From assembly GCA_944329545.1 (NCBI GenBank), contig CALVIK010000085.1, positions 1 to 22,428 of the forward strand: a stretch of DNA of 22,428 nucleotides. The letters run 5' to 3'. The notes beneath the pieces are model-generated. The model was not told where the DNA came from. It searched no databases and saw nothing but the letters and a program-made list of their open reading frames with translations. Origin of the DNA: an uncultured Bacilli bacterium (GTDB lineage: Bacteria; Bacillota_I; Bacilli_A; RF39; UBA660). The position numbers and the translations under genes were made by a program. Shown here in pieces: positions 15,371-22,045 of this stretch (its first letter is position 1; every line of letters starts with the position of its first letter).

Positions 15371-15455
15371 TGTGATTAACAACTTTATTCTTTTAGTATC
15401 CCGCATTTTTGCTATTATTCATTGGAAATGGAAGTAGTTAATATTTATATAATTA

Positions 15456-15497
15456 AAAAATGGATTAAAAATTAATATTTTTTAATCATTTTTTATT
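15456..15497 (+). repeat. 42-bp direct repeat, copy 2
   Basis: Identical to 13079-13120, including the duplicated KWIKN-stop codons without the gene they belong to, and the terminator hairpin, which here would end the cassette transcript. The nusB -10 box (TATAAT, 15506-15511) lies 9 nt downstream, with no good -35. The 85 bp before it (15371-15455) hold only a weak imperfect inverted repeat around CAAAAATGC/GCATTTTTG. Confidence 0.85.
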
Positions 15498-15528
15498 TTT
15501 TATGTTATAATTTAAAAAGGTGAGAGAA

Positions 15529-15924
15529 ATGCAAAATAGAAGTGAACTTAGAAAAGAATGTATGACAATTTTATACCAAATTTCTATTTATGAAAAAGGA
15601 AATATTCCTTATGAGGTTGATGACATTATCAAAGAAGTGTCAGTTATTGATAATGAATTTGTTAAAGATATTGTCTATGGAGTTATAACTTATAAAGAAG
15701 ATATCGATAAACTAGCCAATAAGTATTTAGAAGGCTGGAGTATTAGTCGTCTTGGCAATACTGATAAAGCGATTCTTAGGATGGGAATATTTGAACTATT
15801 ATATACAGATACTCCAGATATTGTAGCTATTAATGAGGCTATTGAACTTGCTAAACTTTATAGTGATGATAGTGTTAGAAAAATGATTAATGGGGTTTTA
15901 GACAAAATATATCATAATAAGTAG
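15529..15924 (+). CDS. nusB: Transcription antitermination factor NusB
   Basis: 131-aa all-helical RNA-binding protein that, with NusE (S10), binds boxA of rRNA leaders for antitermination. Recognised by the RSELRKECMTILYQ first helix and the C-terminal LRMGIFELLYTDTPDIVAINEAIELAK block, which is diagnostic. I chose ATG 15529 with AAGGTGA (15517-15523) five nt upstream; an in-frame GTG (15520) lies within that site. First gene of nusB-xseA-xseB, a common Firmicutes order (folD, often between, is absent). Its upstream region was altered by the cassette, and its promoter -10 now lies next to repeat copy 2. Confidence 0.95.
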   Translation: MQNRSELRKECMTILYQISIYEKGNIPYEVDDIIKEVSVIDNEFVKDIVYGVITYKEDIDKLANKYLEGWSISRLGNTDKAILRMGIFELLYTDTPDIVAINEAIELAKLYSDDSVRKMINGVLDKIYHNK

Positions 15925-15931
15925 GTGGCGT

Positions 15932-17344
15932 ATGCAAGAAAAATATTTAACAGTTACGGCGATTACTAGATATTTAAAAGCTAAATTTGATGCTGATAAT
16001 AATTTGCAAATGGTTTTTATTAAAGGGGAAATATCTAATTTTAAAGCGCATACAACCGGACATTTATATTTTTCTATTAAAGATGAAAATAGTAAAATAA
16101 ACGCTATTATGTTTCGGGCAAAAGCTAGCAAATTAAATTTTACCCCTGCTGAAGGCTCTAAAGTTTTAGTTGCCGGGCGCATCAGTATTTATGAAGCTAC
16201 GGGTGGTTATCAAATTTATGTTGATGAAATGCTAGAAGATGGTATGGGAAATTTATATATTGCTTTTGAAAAATTAAAGAAAAAATTACAAGCCGAAGGT
16301 CTTTTTGCTAAAGAACATAAAAAAAATATTCCAAAAATTCCTAAAAGAATAGGGATTATTACGGCAAGTACTGGGGCCGCTGTTCGCGATATTATAACGA
16401 CTATTAAAAGAAGATTTCCTATTTGTGAAACTATTTTGTTTCCAACATTGGTACAAGGAGAGAATGCGGCTACTGATATTGTTTATAATATTGAAAGAGC
16501 GCAAAATTATAATCTCGATGTTTTAATTATTGGCCGGGGGGGCGGTTCAATTGAAGATTTATGGCCTTTTAATGAAGAGATTGTTGCTAGAGCTATTTAT
16601 AATTGTGAAATTCCGATAATTAGTGCGGTAGGTCATGAAATAGATTTTACTATTAGTGATTTTGTCGCTGATTTAAGGGCACCAACCCCAACTGCGGCCG
16701 CTGAACTAGCCGTTCCGAATATTCTTGATTTAACTAATTATATTAAACAATTAGAAATAAGATTAAAAGAAGCCATGCAGAAAAAAATAAATTATCAAAA
16801 ATTATATTTAGAAGCTTTAAAAAGCTCTTATGTTATTAAAAGCCCAATGGTCATGTTTGACAGCAAAAAACAAACTGTGGCCTTAATAAATGATAAGATA
16901 AATACACTTATTATCCAAAAAATAAATAAAGAGAAAGAAAGGATGAAAAATATTCATCAAAGTTATATTTTAAATAATCCTAATCTTTTATACGAAAATT
17001 TTCAAGAAAGTATTGTTAGTATGGCTAAAAGAATAAATGAACTTTTTTATAACAATTTAAATGATTATAAAACTAAACTTAAATATTTAAAAAACAATTA
17101 TATTTTAAATAACCCTAAAGTTTTATATAAAGATAAAGAAGTGGAAATTAAAAACATTACAAGTAAATTAGAATTATTAAATCCTTTAAAAATAATTGCT
17201 CGCGGTTATAGCGTTACTTATAACAATGATAAAATTGTTAAAAGCATTAAAAATGTCAAAAAAGATGATAAACTTAAAATTAAGGTAACTGATGGTATTA
17301 TTAGTACTAAAGTTATAGATATGGAGGAAGAAAATGAAATTTGA
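15932..17344 (+). CDS. xseA: Exodeoxyribonuclease VII large subunit
   Basis: 470-aa catalytic subunit of exonuclease VII, which degrades single-stranded DNA from both ends. An N-terminal OB fold (about residues 1-100, with FIKGEISNFKAHTTGHLYFSIKD) is followed by the catalytic domain with PKRIGIITASTGAAVRDI, LIIGRGGGSIEDLWPFN and ISAVGHEIDFTISDFVADLRAPTPTAAAE. A long coiled coil (about 270-420) for subunit assembly follows, then a C-terminal RGYSV segment. It starts 7 nt after nusB behind TAGGTGG and overlaps xseB by 11 nt. Confidence 0.97.
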   Translation: MQEKYLTVTAITRYLKAKFDADNNLQMVFIKGEISNFKAHTTGHLYFSIKDENSKINAIMFRAKASKLNFTPAEGSKVLVAGRISIYEATGGYQIYVDEMLEDGMGNLYIAFEKLKKKLQAEGLFAKEHKKNIPKIPKRIGIITASTGAAVRDIITTIKRRFPICETILFPTLVQGENAATDIVYNIERAQNYNLDVLIIGRGGGSIEDLWPFNEEIVARAIYNCEIPIISAVGHEIDFTISDFVADLRAPTPTAAAELAVPNILDLTNYIKQLEIRLKEAMQKKINYQKLYLEALKSSYVIKSPMVMFDSKKQTVALINDKINTLIIQKINKEKERMKNIHQSYILNNPNLLYENFQESIVSMAKRINELFYNNLNDYKTKLKYLKNNYILNNPKVLYKDKEVEIKNITSKLELLNPLKIIARGYSVTYNNDKIVKSIKNVKKDDKLKIKVTDGIISTKVIDMEEENEI

Positions 17345-17543
17345 AGATAAAATTAAAGAATTAGAAGAAATTATCGCTTCTTTAGAAAATGGTGAAGTTT
17401 CTTTAGATGAATCAATTGAAAAATACACAAAAGCGATGAAACTTGTTAAAGAATGTGATAGTGAATTAAAAAACATTGAAGAAAAAGTTAATAAAATTGT
17501 TACTGAAAATGGTTCTTTAGAAGATTTTGAACCAGAAAAATAA
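17334..17543 (+). CDS. xseB: Exodeoxyribonuclease VII small subunit
   Basis: 69-aa helical hairpin protein that coats the coiled coil of XseA. The FEDKIKELEEIIASLENGEVSLDES...YTKAMKLVKECDSEL pattern is typical. The ATG overlaps the xseA end, and its GGAGG (17323-17327) is inside xseA, indicating coupled translation and matched stoichiometry control. Terminator immediately follows. Confidence 0.96.
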   Translation: MKFEDKIKELEEIIASLENGEVSLDESIEKYTKAMKLVKECDSELKNIEEKVNKIVTENGSLEDFEPEK

Positions 17544-17563
17544 CTCTTGACAGAGTTTTTTTT
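17542..17563 (+). terminator. Terminator of nusB-xseA-xseB
   Basis: AACTCT/AGAGTT hairpin with a TGAC loop followed by T7-8, beginning within the xseB stop codon. The TTGACA -35 of the next gene forms the loop and part of the stem. Confidence 0.8.
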
Positions 17564-17575
17564 AATATTTATAAT
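17547..17575 (+). promoter_or_regulatory. Promoter of the pilin pair, -35 inside a terminator
   Basis: TTGACA (17547-17552), 17 bp, TATAAT (17570-17575): perfect consensus. Predicted start near 17582 falls right at the AGGGTGAT ribosome binding site (17582-17589), so the leader is only about 11 nt. Confidence 0.8.
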
Positions 17576-17592
17576 GATGATAGGGTGATAAG

Positions 17593-17997
17593 ATGAAAAA
17601 AGGTTTTACATTAGCAGAATTACTTGGAGTAATTGCCATATTAGGGATAATTGCTTTAATAGCAGTACCTGCGGTTAACAATAGTATTAATGAAAGTAAT
17701 GAAAAACTTTATCAGACACAACTTAAACAAATGATTAAAGGTGCGAAAAGTTATTATGCTGAGCATTTAGATGCTTTAAAAGATGTTTCTTCTTCTTGTA
17801 ATGTTACTAATGTTAATGATTGCAACGGTAGTGGTTGCTGTATAACTTTAAAACAATTACAAAACGAAGGTTATTTGCCATTAGATGTTAATAATCCGAA
17901 AAACGGTAAAGCTTTTAATCCTAATTCGGTAATTGTCGTGACTAAAGATGGAGCTAATTTTAAATATCAAGTTTTAGAAGATACTTTGGAAGCATAA
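17593..17997 (+). CDS. ComGC/PilA-like type IV pilin
   Basis: 134-aa prepilin: very short leader MKKG, then FTLAELLGVIAILGIIALIAVPAV, the classical class III prepilin helix with Glu at mature position 5. The C-terminal domain has a Cys cluster (SSCN, DCNGSGCC) and a KQLQNEGYLP...NPKNGKAFNP segment like Gram-positive major pilins and pseudopilins, where a D-region loop is stapled. A perfect-consensus promoter and minimal leader suggest strong expression, consistent with a major pilin. It overlaps the next gene by one base (TAATG). Confidence 0.82.
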   Translation: MKKGFTLAELLGVIAILGIIALIAVPAVNNSINESNEKLYQTQLKQMIKGAKSYYAEHLDALKDVSSSCNVTNVNDCNGSGCCITLKQLQNEGYLPLDVNNPKNGKAFNPNSVIVVTKDGANFKYQVLEDTLEA

Positions 17998-18410
17998 TGG
18001 ATAAAGGATTTACTCTCCCACAAATAATTGCTTTAATTTTCCTAGTTTTAATAGGAATATTAGTAATTTTTATTGTAAAAAATATGGCTCCGAAAAAAGA
18101 AATGCCTTATATTAATTATCAGCATGATGATAATCCAGAAATAATTTTAAATGGTAGTTTTTTAGAATATGTTCCTTTAAATAGTCAATATGTTGAAAAA
18201 GGCGCCCTAGCTGTAAATAAGAGTGGCACTAATATTTCTAATTATATTGTTAAAACTATATATTTAGACAATCATGTTTTAACTACTATAAACACGAAGA
18301 CACCTAATGTTTATAAAATTGTATATACTGTTACCGATCCAAATGATGCTACTTTAACGGAAGCTGTAAGTAGAGTAGTAGTTGTTACTAAAAAAGAGCT
18401 TATGAATTGA
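17997..18410 (+). CDS. Pilin-like protein with C-terminal Ig-like (DUF5011-type) domain
   Basis: 137-aa protein starting MDKG then FTLPQIIALIFLVLIGILV: a prepilin-like N-terminus, but Gln replaces the usual Glu at mature position 5 and Pro is at position 4. The soluble part (about residues 45-135) reads like one bacterial Ig-like repeat of the DUF5011 kind: EYVPLNSQYVEKGALAVNKSG, then NTKTPNVYKIVYTVTDPNDA, then SRVVVVT. Start and stop are translationally coupled to the upstream pilin. It could be a pilus-tip or minor pilin that displays an Ig domain, or a simple membrane-anchored Ig protein if the leader is not processed. Confidence 0.7.
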   Translation: MDKGFTLPQIIALIFLVLIGILVIFIVKNMAPKKEMPYINYQHDDNPEIILNGSFLEYVPLNSQYVEKGALAVNKSGTNISNYIVKTIYLDNHVLTTINTKTPNVYKIVYTVTDPNDATLTEAVSRVVVVTKKELMN

Positions 18411-18418
18411 GCTCTTTT
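18391..18418. terminator. Bidirectional terminator between pilin pair and lexA
   Basis: AAAAGAGCT (18392-18400) pairs with AGCTCTTTT (18410-18418), 9-bp stem, 9-nt loop, with A/T runs on both sides. It includes the last codons of the Ig-pilin gene and the stop codon of lexA, so both convergent genes use it. Confidence 0.8.
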
Positions 18419-19034
18419 ATATTTTACGATATAAACCAATTGCTTTTCCTAAAATCGTTACATTATTTAAAATGATAGGATCCATTGTATCATTTTCTGG
18501 CTGAAGCCGAAAATGGTCTTTTTCTTTATAAAATGTTTTCAAGGTAACTTCGTTTTCATCAGTCATAGCTACAACTATTTCCCCGTTTCTCGCAGTGTTT
18601 TTTCTTTCGACAATAACAATATCACCATCTAAAATACCAGCATTAATCATACTAGTGCCATTTACTTCTAAAGTGAAAACTTCTTTGCCTTTTGGCAGTA
18701 AACTAGTTGGTAAAGCAAAAAATTCATTAGGCATTTCAATAGCTTCAATAGGACTACCGGCGGTTATCATACCAAGTAAAGGTACTTCGGCAATTTTTTC
18801 ATTTTCTTTCTCGAATTCATTTTCTACGAGTAACTCGATAGCTCTATTTTTTGAGCTGTCTTTTCTTATAAAACCTTTGTGCTCTAAGTTAGTCAAATGG
18901 GCGTGAATGGTAGCTGGAGAAGATATATCTAAAGCTTTACCAATTTCCCTTACTGTTGGGGGATAACCATGTGAGACGATATATGATTTTACAAATGATA
19001 AAACATCTTCTTGCCTTTTCGTTAATTTTTCCAT
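18417..19034 (-). CDS. lexA: LexA SOS repressor
   Basis: 205-aa repressor of the SOS regulon. N-terminal winged helix-turn-helix (about 1-65, with GYPPTVREIGKALDISSPAT as the DNA-reading region), hinge, then the S24 autoprotease domain. Cleavage site Ala92-Gly93 (GMITAGSP), nucleophile Ser128 and general base Lys166 (VTLKTF). The usual GDSM/GNSM around the Ser is GTSM here. AAAGGAGG site precedes the ATG. The divergent promoter region carries two LexA-type palindromes, implying autoregulation. Synteny lexA-(small SOS gene)-tkt-yneF matches Bacillus. Confidence 0.98.
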   Translation of the reverse strand: MEKLTKRQEDVLSFVKSYIVSHGYPPTVREIGKALDISSPATIHAHLTNLEHKGFIRKDSSKNRAIELLVENEFEKENEKIAEVPLLGMITAGSPIEAIEMPNEFFALPTSLLPKGKEVFTLEVNGTSMINAGILDGDIVIVERKNTARNGEIVVAMTDENEVTLKTFYKEKDHFRLQPENDTMDPIILNNVTILGKAIGLYRKI

Positions 19035-19061
19035 AAATACCTCCTTTTATCTTCTGTACAC

Positions 19062-19102
19062 AGTTTAACATATTTTTTAAAAAAAGTCAAACATTTGTTT
19101 GA
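19062..19102 (-). promoter_or_regulatory. lexA promoter with LexA box 1
   Basis: On the minus strand: TTGACT (complement of 19085-19090), 17 bp, TAAACT (complement of 19062-19067). The perfect 16-bp palindrome TCAAACATTTGTTTGA at 19087-19102 overlaps the -35. It is a two-base variant of the Gram-positive SOS box CGAAC-N4-GTTCG, so LexA likely represses its own gene. Confidence 0.72.
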
Positions 19103-19109
19103 AAAAGTG

Positions 19110-19138
19110 TTGACACGAATATTTGTTCGTGTTAAAAT
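19110..19138 (+). promoter_or_regulatory. SOS promoter with LexA box 2 between -35 and -10
   Basis: TTGACA (19110-19115), 17 bp, TAAAAT (19133-19138) drives the 44-aa gene. The palindrome CACGAATATTTGTTCGTG (core CGAAT-ATTT-GTTCG, 19114-19131) fills the spacer exactly. It is a one-base variant of the consensus SOS box, so LexA binding would block RNA polymerase directly. Confidence 0.82.
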
Positions 19139-19165
19139 GAAATTGTAAAAGAAAGGGTGATTTGG

Positions 19166-19300
19166 ATGAAAGAAATGTTTAAAAACAAATGGATAATTGT
19201 TTTTGCCATTATGGTTATGGGTGTTTGTTATCTTGGGGCGGATACTCCCAAAACTTTTGATGAAGAGGAGGATAACCCTTCGATTAGTATAAATATTTAA
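19166..19300 (+). CDS. 44-aa SOS-controlled single-pass membrane protein
   Basis: Small ORF starting MKEMFKNKWIIVFAIMVMG and ending with an acidic tail TFDEEEDNPSISINI. The basic N-terminus followed by one hydrophobic helix (about residues 9-24) predicts N-in topology with a short acidic extracellular tail. Ribosome binding site AAAGGGTGA (19152-19160) is 5 nt upstream. Its promoter carries a LexA box in the spacer and is divergent from lexA. In Bacillus this position holds yneA, and in Staphylococcus sosA, both SOS-induced single-pass inhibitors of cell division; Caulobacter SidA (29 aa) shows such inhibitors can be tiny. It has no LysM domain and no clear homology to YneA, so the role is inferred from regulation, topology and synteny. 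Confidence 0.72.
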   Translation: MKEMFKNKWIIVFAIMVMGVCYLGADTPKTFDEEEDNPSISINI

Positions 19301-19306
19301 TTTATG

Positions 19307-19335
19307 TTTAAAAAAATAAAAAATTTTGCTATAAT
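19307..19335 (+). promoter_or_regulatory. tkt promoter
   Basis: TTTAAA (19307-19312), 17 bp, TATAAT (19330-19335). Starts just after the 44-aa gene; there is no terminator between them, so SOS read-through into tkt is also possible. Confidence 0.5.
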
Positions 19336-19363
19336 ATTGTTATATTAGAATAAGAGGGATAAA

Positions 19364-21304
19364 ATGGATAACAAGGTAATAGCAAATTTAAAAACATTAG
19401 GTGTTGATATGATAAACAAAGCGGGAAGTGGTCATCCGGGAATTGTTTTATCTTCAGCACCTATTTTATATACTGTTTATGCTAATCATATGCATATAAA
19501 TATTAAAGATAATAATTGGCTTAACCGCGATCGTTTTGTTATGTCAGCTGGGCATGGTTCAGCTTTACTTTATGCAACTTTATATATGTGTGGTTTTTTA
19601 ACACTTGATGATTTAAAAGAATTTAGACAAGTAAAATCGAAAACCCCAGGACATCCCGAATATAAAATAACGCCTGGGGTGGAAGTTAGTACTGGCCCAC
19701 TTGGACAAGGTTTAGCTACGGCTGTTGGAATGGCAATTGGTAAGAAGCATCTAGCAAGTACCATTTTTAACAATGATATTATCGATTATTATATTTATAC
19801 TTTATGTGGTGATGGCGATTTAATGGAAGGTATTAGTTATGAAGCCGCTTCTTTGGCCGGAACTTTAAAACTTAATAATTTAATTGTTTTATATGATAGT
19901 AATAAAATTTCTTTAGATGGGGAGACTTCCCATACTTTTACGGAAGATATTTTAGAAAGATTTGATGCTTTAGGATGGTTTGTTATGTCGGTTAAAAACA
20001 AACCATTTGAAATAGACCGGGCTATAAATAAAGCCAAAAAATCAGGATTACCTTCATTAATTGAAGTAAAAACCCTTTTAGGAGAAGGCTCTATTTTGGA
20101 AAACACTAATAAAGTTCATGGAAAGCCTTTAAGTATGGAAGATATTAAACAATTGAAAGAAAAATTGAATATGCCTTTAGAAGAATTTTATGTTGATGAA
20201 AAAGCGCTTCACTATTTTAAAGAAAAAATAAAAAATCGCAGTAGTAATAAATATATTGCTTGGCAAAAGAAATATCAAAGCTATATTAACAATATTTTAA
20301 ATGGTAATGATATTAGAATAACAGATTTTTACAATCAAGATTTTTCTTTTTTAGAAGAGGAAGTGCCTTTTGATGTACCTTTAGAAGAAGCTACTAGAGA
20401 TAGCAATCATAAAGTTATGAATTATATTTCCGGAAAAAAAGAATGTTTTATCGGAGGAAGTGCCGATTTAGCTAGTTCAACTAAAACTTATTTAGATGAC
20501 GAAGGCGATTTTAATGCTAGTAATTATCAAGGAAAAAATATTTGGTATGGTGTGCGCGAGCATGCTATGGGAGCTATTTCTAATGGTCTTGCTTTAACAA
20601 ATTACTTACCATTTTGCTCAACTTTCTTAACTTTTGCGGATTATTTAAAACCAGCTATACGCATGAGTGCTTTAATGGAACTTCCAGTGACTTATATTTT
20701 TACTCATGACTCGATTAATGTCGGTGAGGATGGCCCAACACATCAGCCAATTGAACAGCTTGCAATGCTTAGAAGCATTCCTAATTTTATGGTTTATCGT
20801 CCAGCTGATTTTAATGAAGTTTTAGGTTCTTGGCAAGCTATTTTAAAAAATAAAAAGCCTTGTGCTTTAATACTTTCCAGAGGAAAAACATATAATAGTC
20901 ATGAGACTAAAAGTCAAGAAGTAATTAAAGGGGCTTATATTATAAAATCAGAAAAGAAAAAAATCGATGGTATTTTAATTGCTACCGGAACGGAACTTGG
21001 TTTAGTTTTAAATATTGCTTTGGAACTTGAAAAAGAAGGATATGATTTGCGCGTAGTTAGTATGCCTTCAACGCAATTATTTATTAAGCAAGATAAAGAA
21101 TATCAAAACAGCATTTTGCCAGTAGGTTATAAAAAAATTATTGTTGAAGCTAGTAATGACTATCATCTTCGTAAATTTGTTTCTCACGATAAATATTTAA
21201 TAAATATTAATAGTTTTGGCGTCAGTGCTCCTTCTTATGATGTTTTAAGGGCTTTAAATTTTGATAAAGATAGCATTAAATCTAAAATAAAAGAATTACT
21301 ATAA
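19364..21304 (+). CDS. tkt: Transketolase
   Basis: 646-aa thiamine-diphosphate enzyme of the non-oxidative pentose phosphate pathway, moving two-carbon units between sugar phosphates. The N-terminal domain has KAGSGHPG, PLGQGLATAVGMAIG and the ThDP/Mg motif GDGDLMEGISYEAASLAG...LYDSN. The middle domain has the catalytic YGVREHAMGAI Glu and FTHDSINVGEDGPTHQPIEQLA. A C-terminal transketolase domain with IIVEAS follows. Length is close to the usual 660. GAGGGAT ribosome binding site precedes the ATG. Its place between the lexA region and yneF is the Bacillus order. Confidence 0.97.
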   Translation: MDNKVIANLKTLGVDMINKAGSGHPGIVLSSAPILYTVYANHMHINIKDNNWLNRDRFVMSAGHGSALLYATLYMCGFLTLDDLKEFRQVKSKTPGHPEYKITPGVEVSTGPLGQGLATAVGMAIGKKHLASTIFNNDIIDYYIYTLCGDGDLMEGISYEAASLAGTLKLNNLIVLYDSNKISLDGETSHTFTEDILERFDALGWFVMSVKNKPFEIDRAINKAKKSGLPSLIEVKTLLGEGSILENTNKVHGKPLSMEDIKQLKEKLNMPLEEFYVDEKALHYFKEKIKNRSSNKYIAWQKKYQSYINNILNGNDIRITDFYNQDFSFLEEEVPFDVPLEEATRDSNHKVMNYISGKKECFIGGSADLASSTKTYLDDEGDFNASNYQGKNIWYGVREHAMGAISNGLALTNYLPFCSTFLTFADYLKPAIRMSALMELPVTYIFTHDSINVGEDGPTHQPIEQLAMLRSIPNFMVYRPADFNEVLGSWQAILKNKKPCALILSRGKTYNSHETKSQEVIKGAYIIKSEKKKIDGILIATGTELGLVLNIALELEKEGYDLRVVSMPSTQLFIKQDKEYQNSILPVGYKKIIVEASNDYHLRKFVSHDKYLININSFGVSAPSYDVLRALNFDKDSIKSKIKELL

Positions 21305-21309
21305 TGTAC

Positions 21310-21338
21310 TTGAAATAATAAGTTTTTTTTAGTAAAAT
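21310..21338 (+). promoter_or_regulatory. yneF promoter
   Basis: TTGAAA (21310-21315), 17 bp, TAAAAT (21333-21338), beginning 6 nt after the tkt stop and overlapping a weak hairpin and T-run. Confidence 0.55.
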
Positions 21339-21361
21339 AAGGAAAGAAAGGAAATGATATT

Positions 21362-21589
21362 ATGGATTGGGGTTCATTTTTTATTGACCTATTACAAATT
21401 GTTGGTGGTTTAGTTGTCGGATTAATCATTGGCTTTTTCGTTGCTAAAAGATTATTTAAAAAACAACTTAAAGAAAATCCACCAATTAATGAACAAATGA
21501 TTAAAGCAATGATGAGTGGCATGGGTAGAAAACCAAGCCAAAAACAAGTTAATCAAATGATGAAACAAATGCAAAAATATATGAATTAA
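21362..21589 (+). CDS. yneF: YneF family (UPF0154) membrane protein
   Basis: 75-aa protein with a single N-terminal transmembrane helix (about residues 6-28, VGGLVVGLIIGFFVAKRLFKK) and a Met/Lys/Gln-rich cytoplasmic tail with NEQMIKAMMSGMGRKPSQKQV, the typical YneF signature. Function unknown; conserved in Firmicutes and Mollicutes downstream of tkt. The short AAGGAAATGAT region upstream acts as ribosome binding site. Confidence 0.92.
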   Translation: MDWGSFFIDLLQIVGGLVVGLIIGFFVAKRLFKKQLKENPPINEQMIKAMMSGMGRKPSQKQVNQMMKQMQKYMN

Positions 21590-21593
21590 AAGG

Positions 21594-21622
21594 TTGATTT
21601 TTCTTTTTAATTAGTGTATATT
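21594..21622 (+). promoter_or_regulatory. rpsO promoter
   Basis: TTGATT (21594-21599), 17 bp, TATATT (21617-21622); predicted start near 21629 gives a leader of about 75 nt. Confidence 0.65.
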
Positions 21623-21628
21623 ATTTAT

Positions 21629-21704
21629 GTACTTATTCGTGGATTTAAAGAACTCCATCTTTTTATCTAGGTATAAGCGAATCTAAAATGAAAGGAGATT
21701 TTTT
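21629..21704 (+). promoter_or_regulatory. Structured rpsO leader (candidate S15 autoregulatory site)
   Basis: The leader can form ATTCG (21635-21639)/CGAAT (21678-21682) around a TGGA/TCCA hairpin (21640-21643/21654-21657). An alternative pairing CTTAT (21632-21636)/ATAAG (21673-21677) excludes the first helix. S15 is known to repress its own mRNA in several bacteria through differing leader folds. Family membership is not shown here. Confidence 0.4.
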
Positions 21705-21974
21705 ATGGCATTGACAAAAGATGAAAAACAAGCAATTGTTAAAAAATATGCTAGAAGCGAGGGTGACACTGGGTCTGCTGAAGTACAAGTAGCTATTTTA
21801 ACTCAAGAAATAAACGATTTAACAGCCCATTTAAAAACACACCCACATGATTTCCATTCTAGAAGAGGTCTTTTGAAAAAAGTTGGGCATAGAAGAAGTA
21901 TGCTTAATTATTTAAAAAACAAAGATGTTACTAGATATCGGGAAATCGTTAAAAGTTTAGGACTTAGAAAATAA
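21705..21974 (+). CDS. rpsO: 30S ribosomal protein S15
   Basis: 89-aa S15, which binds the 16S rRNA central domain and bridges to 23S rRNA. Diagnostic segments: GDTGSAEVQVAILT, INDLTAHLKTHPHDFHSRRGLL and RRSMLNYLK. Strong AAAGGAGAT site (21691-21699). Transcribed alone with its own promoter and terminator; the pnp gene that often follows is not present. Confidence 0.98.
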   Translation: MALTKDEKQAIVKKYARSEGDTGSAEVQVAILTQEINDLTAHLKTHPHDFHSRRGLLKKVGHRRSMLNYLKNKDVTRYREIVKSLGLRK

Positions 21975-21998
21975 ACGCTGTCAAATGCAGTGTTTTTT
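21973..21998 (+). terminator. rpsO terminator
   Basis: AAACGCTG (21973-21980) pairs with CAGTGTTT (21988-21995), 8 bp including a G-U pair, 7-nt loop, followed by T residues. Confidence 0.8.
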
Positions 21999-22010
21999 AT
22001 TTATAACTTA

Positions 22011-22039
22011 TTGATTATTATGTTTATGTATGATATAAT
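22011..22039 (+). promoter_or_regulatory. Promoter of the structured RNA
   Basis: TTGATT (22011-22016), 17 bp, TATAAT (22034-22039). The predicted start (about 22046) coincides with the first base of the closing helix of the downstream RNA. Confidence 0.75.
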
Positions 22040-22045
22040 GTAATT

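Larger units (their letters stand above)
13121..15497 (+). mobile_element. Repeat-bounded cassette (ABC-F, radical SAM, small ORF)
   Basis: The 42-bp direct repeat at 13079-13120 and 15456-15497 brackets 2.3 kb holding a complete ABC-F gene, a truncated radical SAM gene and a 35-codon ORF, all on the plus strand under one promoter. Copy 2 repeats the 3' coding end of a gene located before copy 1, so the structure reflects insertion or recombination rather than chance. No integrase or transposase is present, so the mobility mechanism is unknown. Confidence 0.45.

Noticed and set aside
15371..15455. Imperfect inverted repeat CAAAAATGC/GCATTTTTG near the small ORF as an IS end or terminator
   Set aside because: Pairing is short, the loop is long and interrupted, there is no T-run and no transposase, so it is not interpretable.
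21308..21330. ACTT/AAGT hairpin with T-run as tkt terminator
   Set aside because: The 4-bp stem is too weak to call; it overlaps a good yneF promoter.
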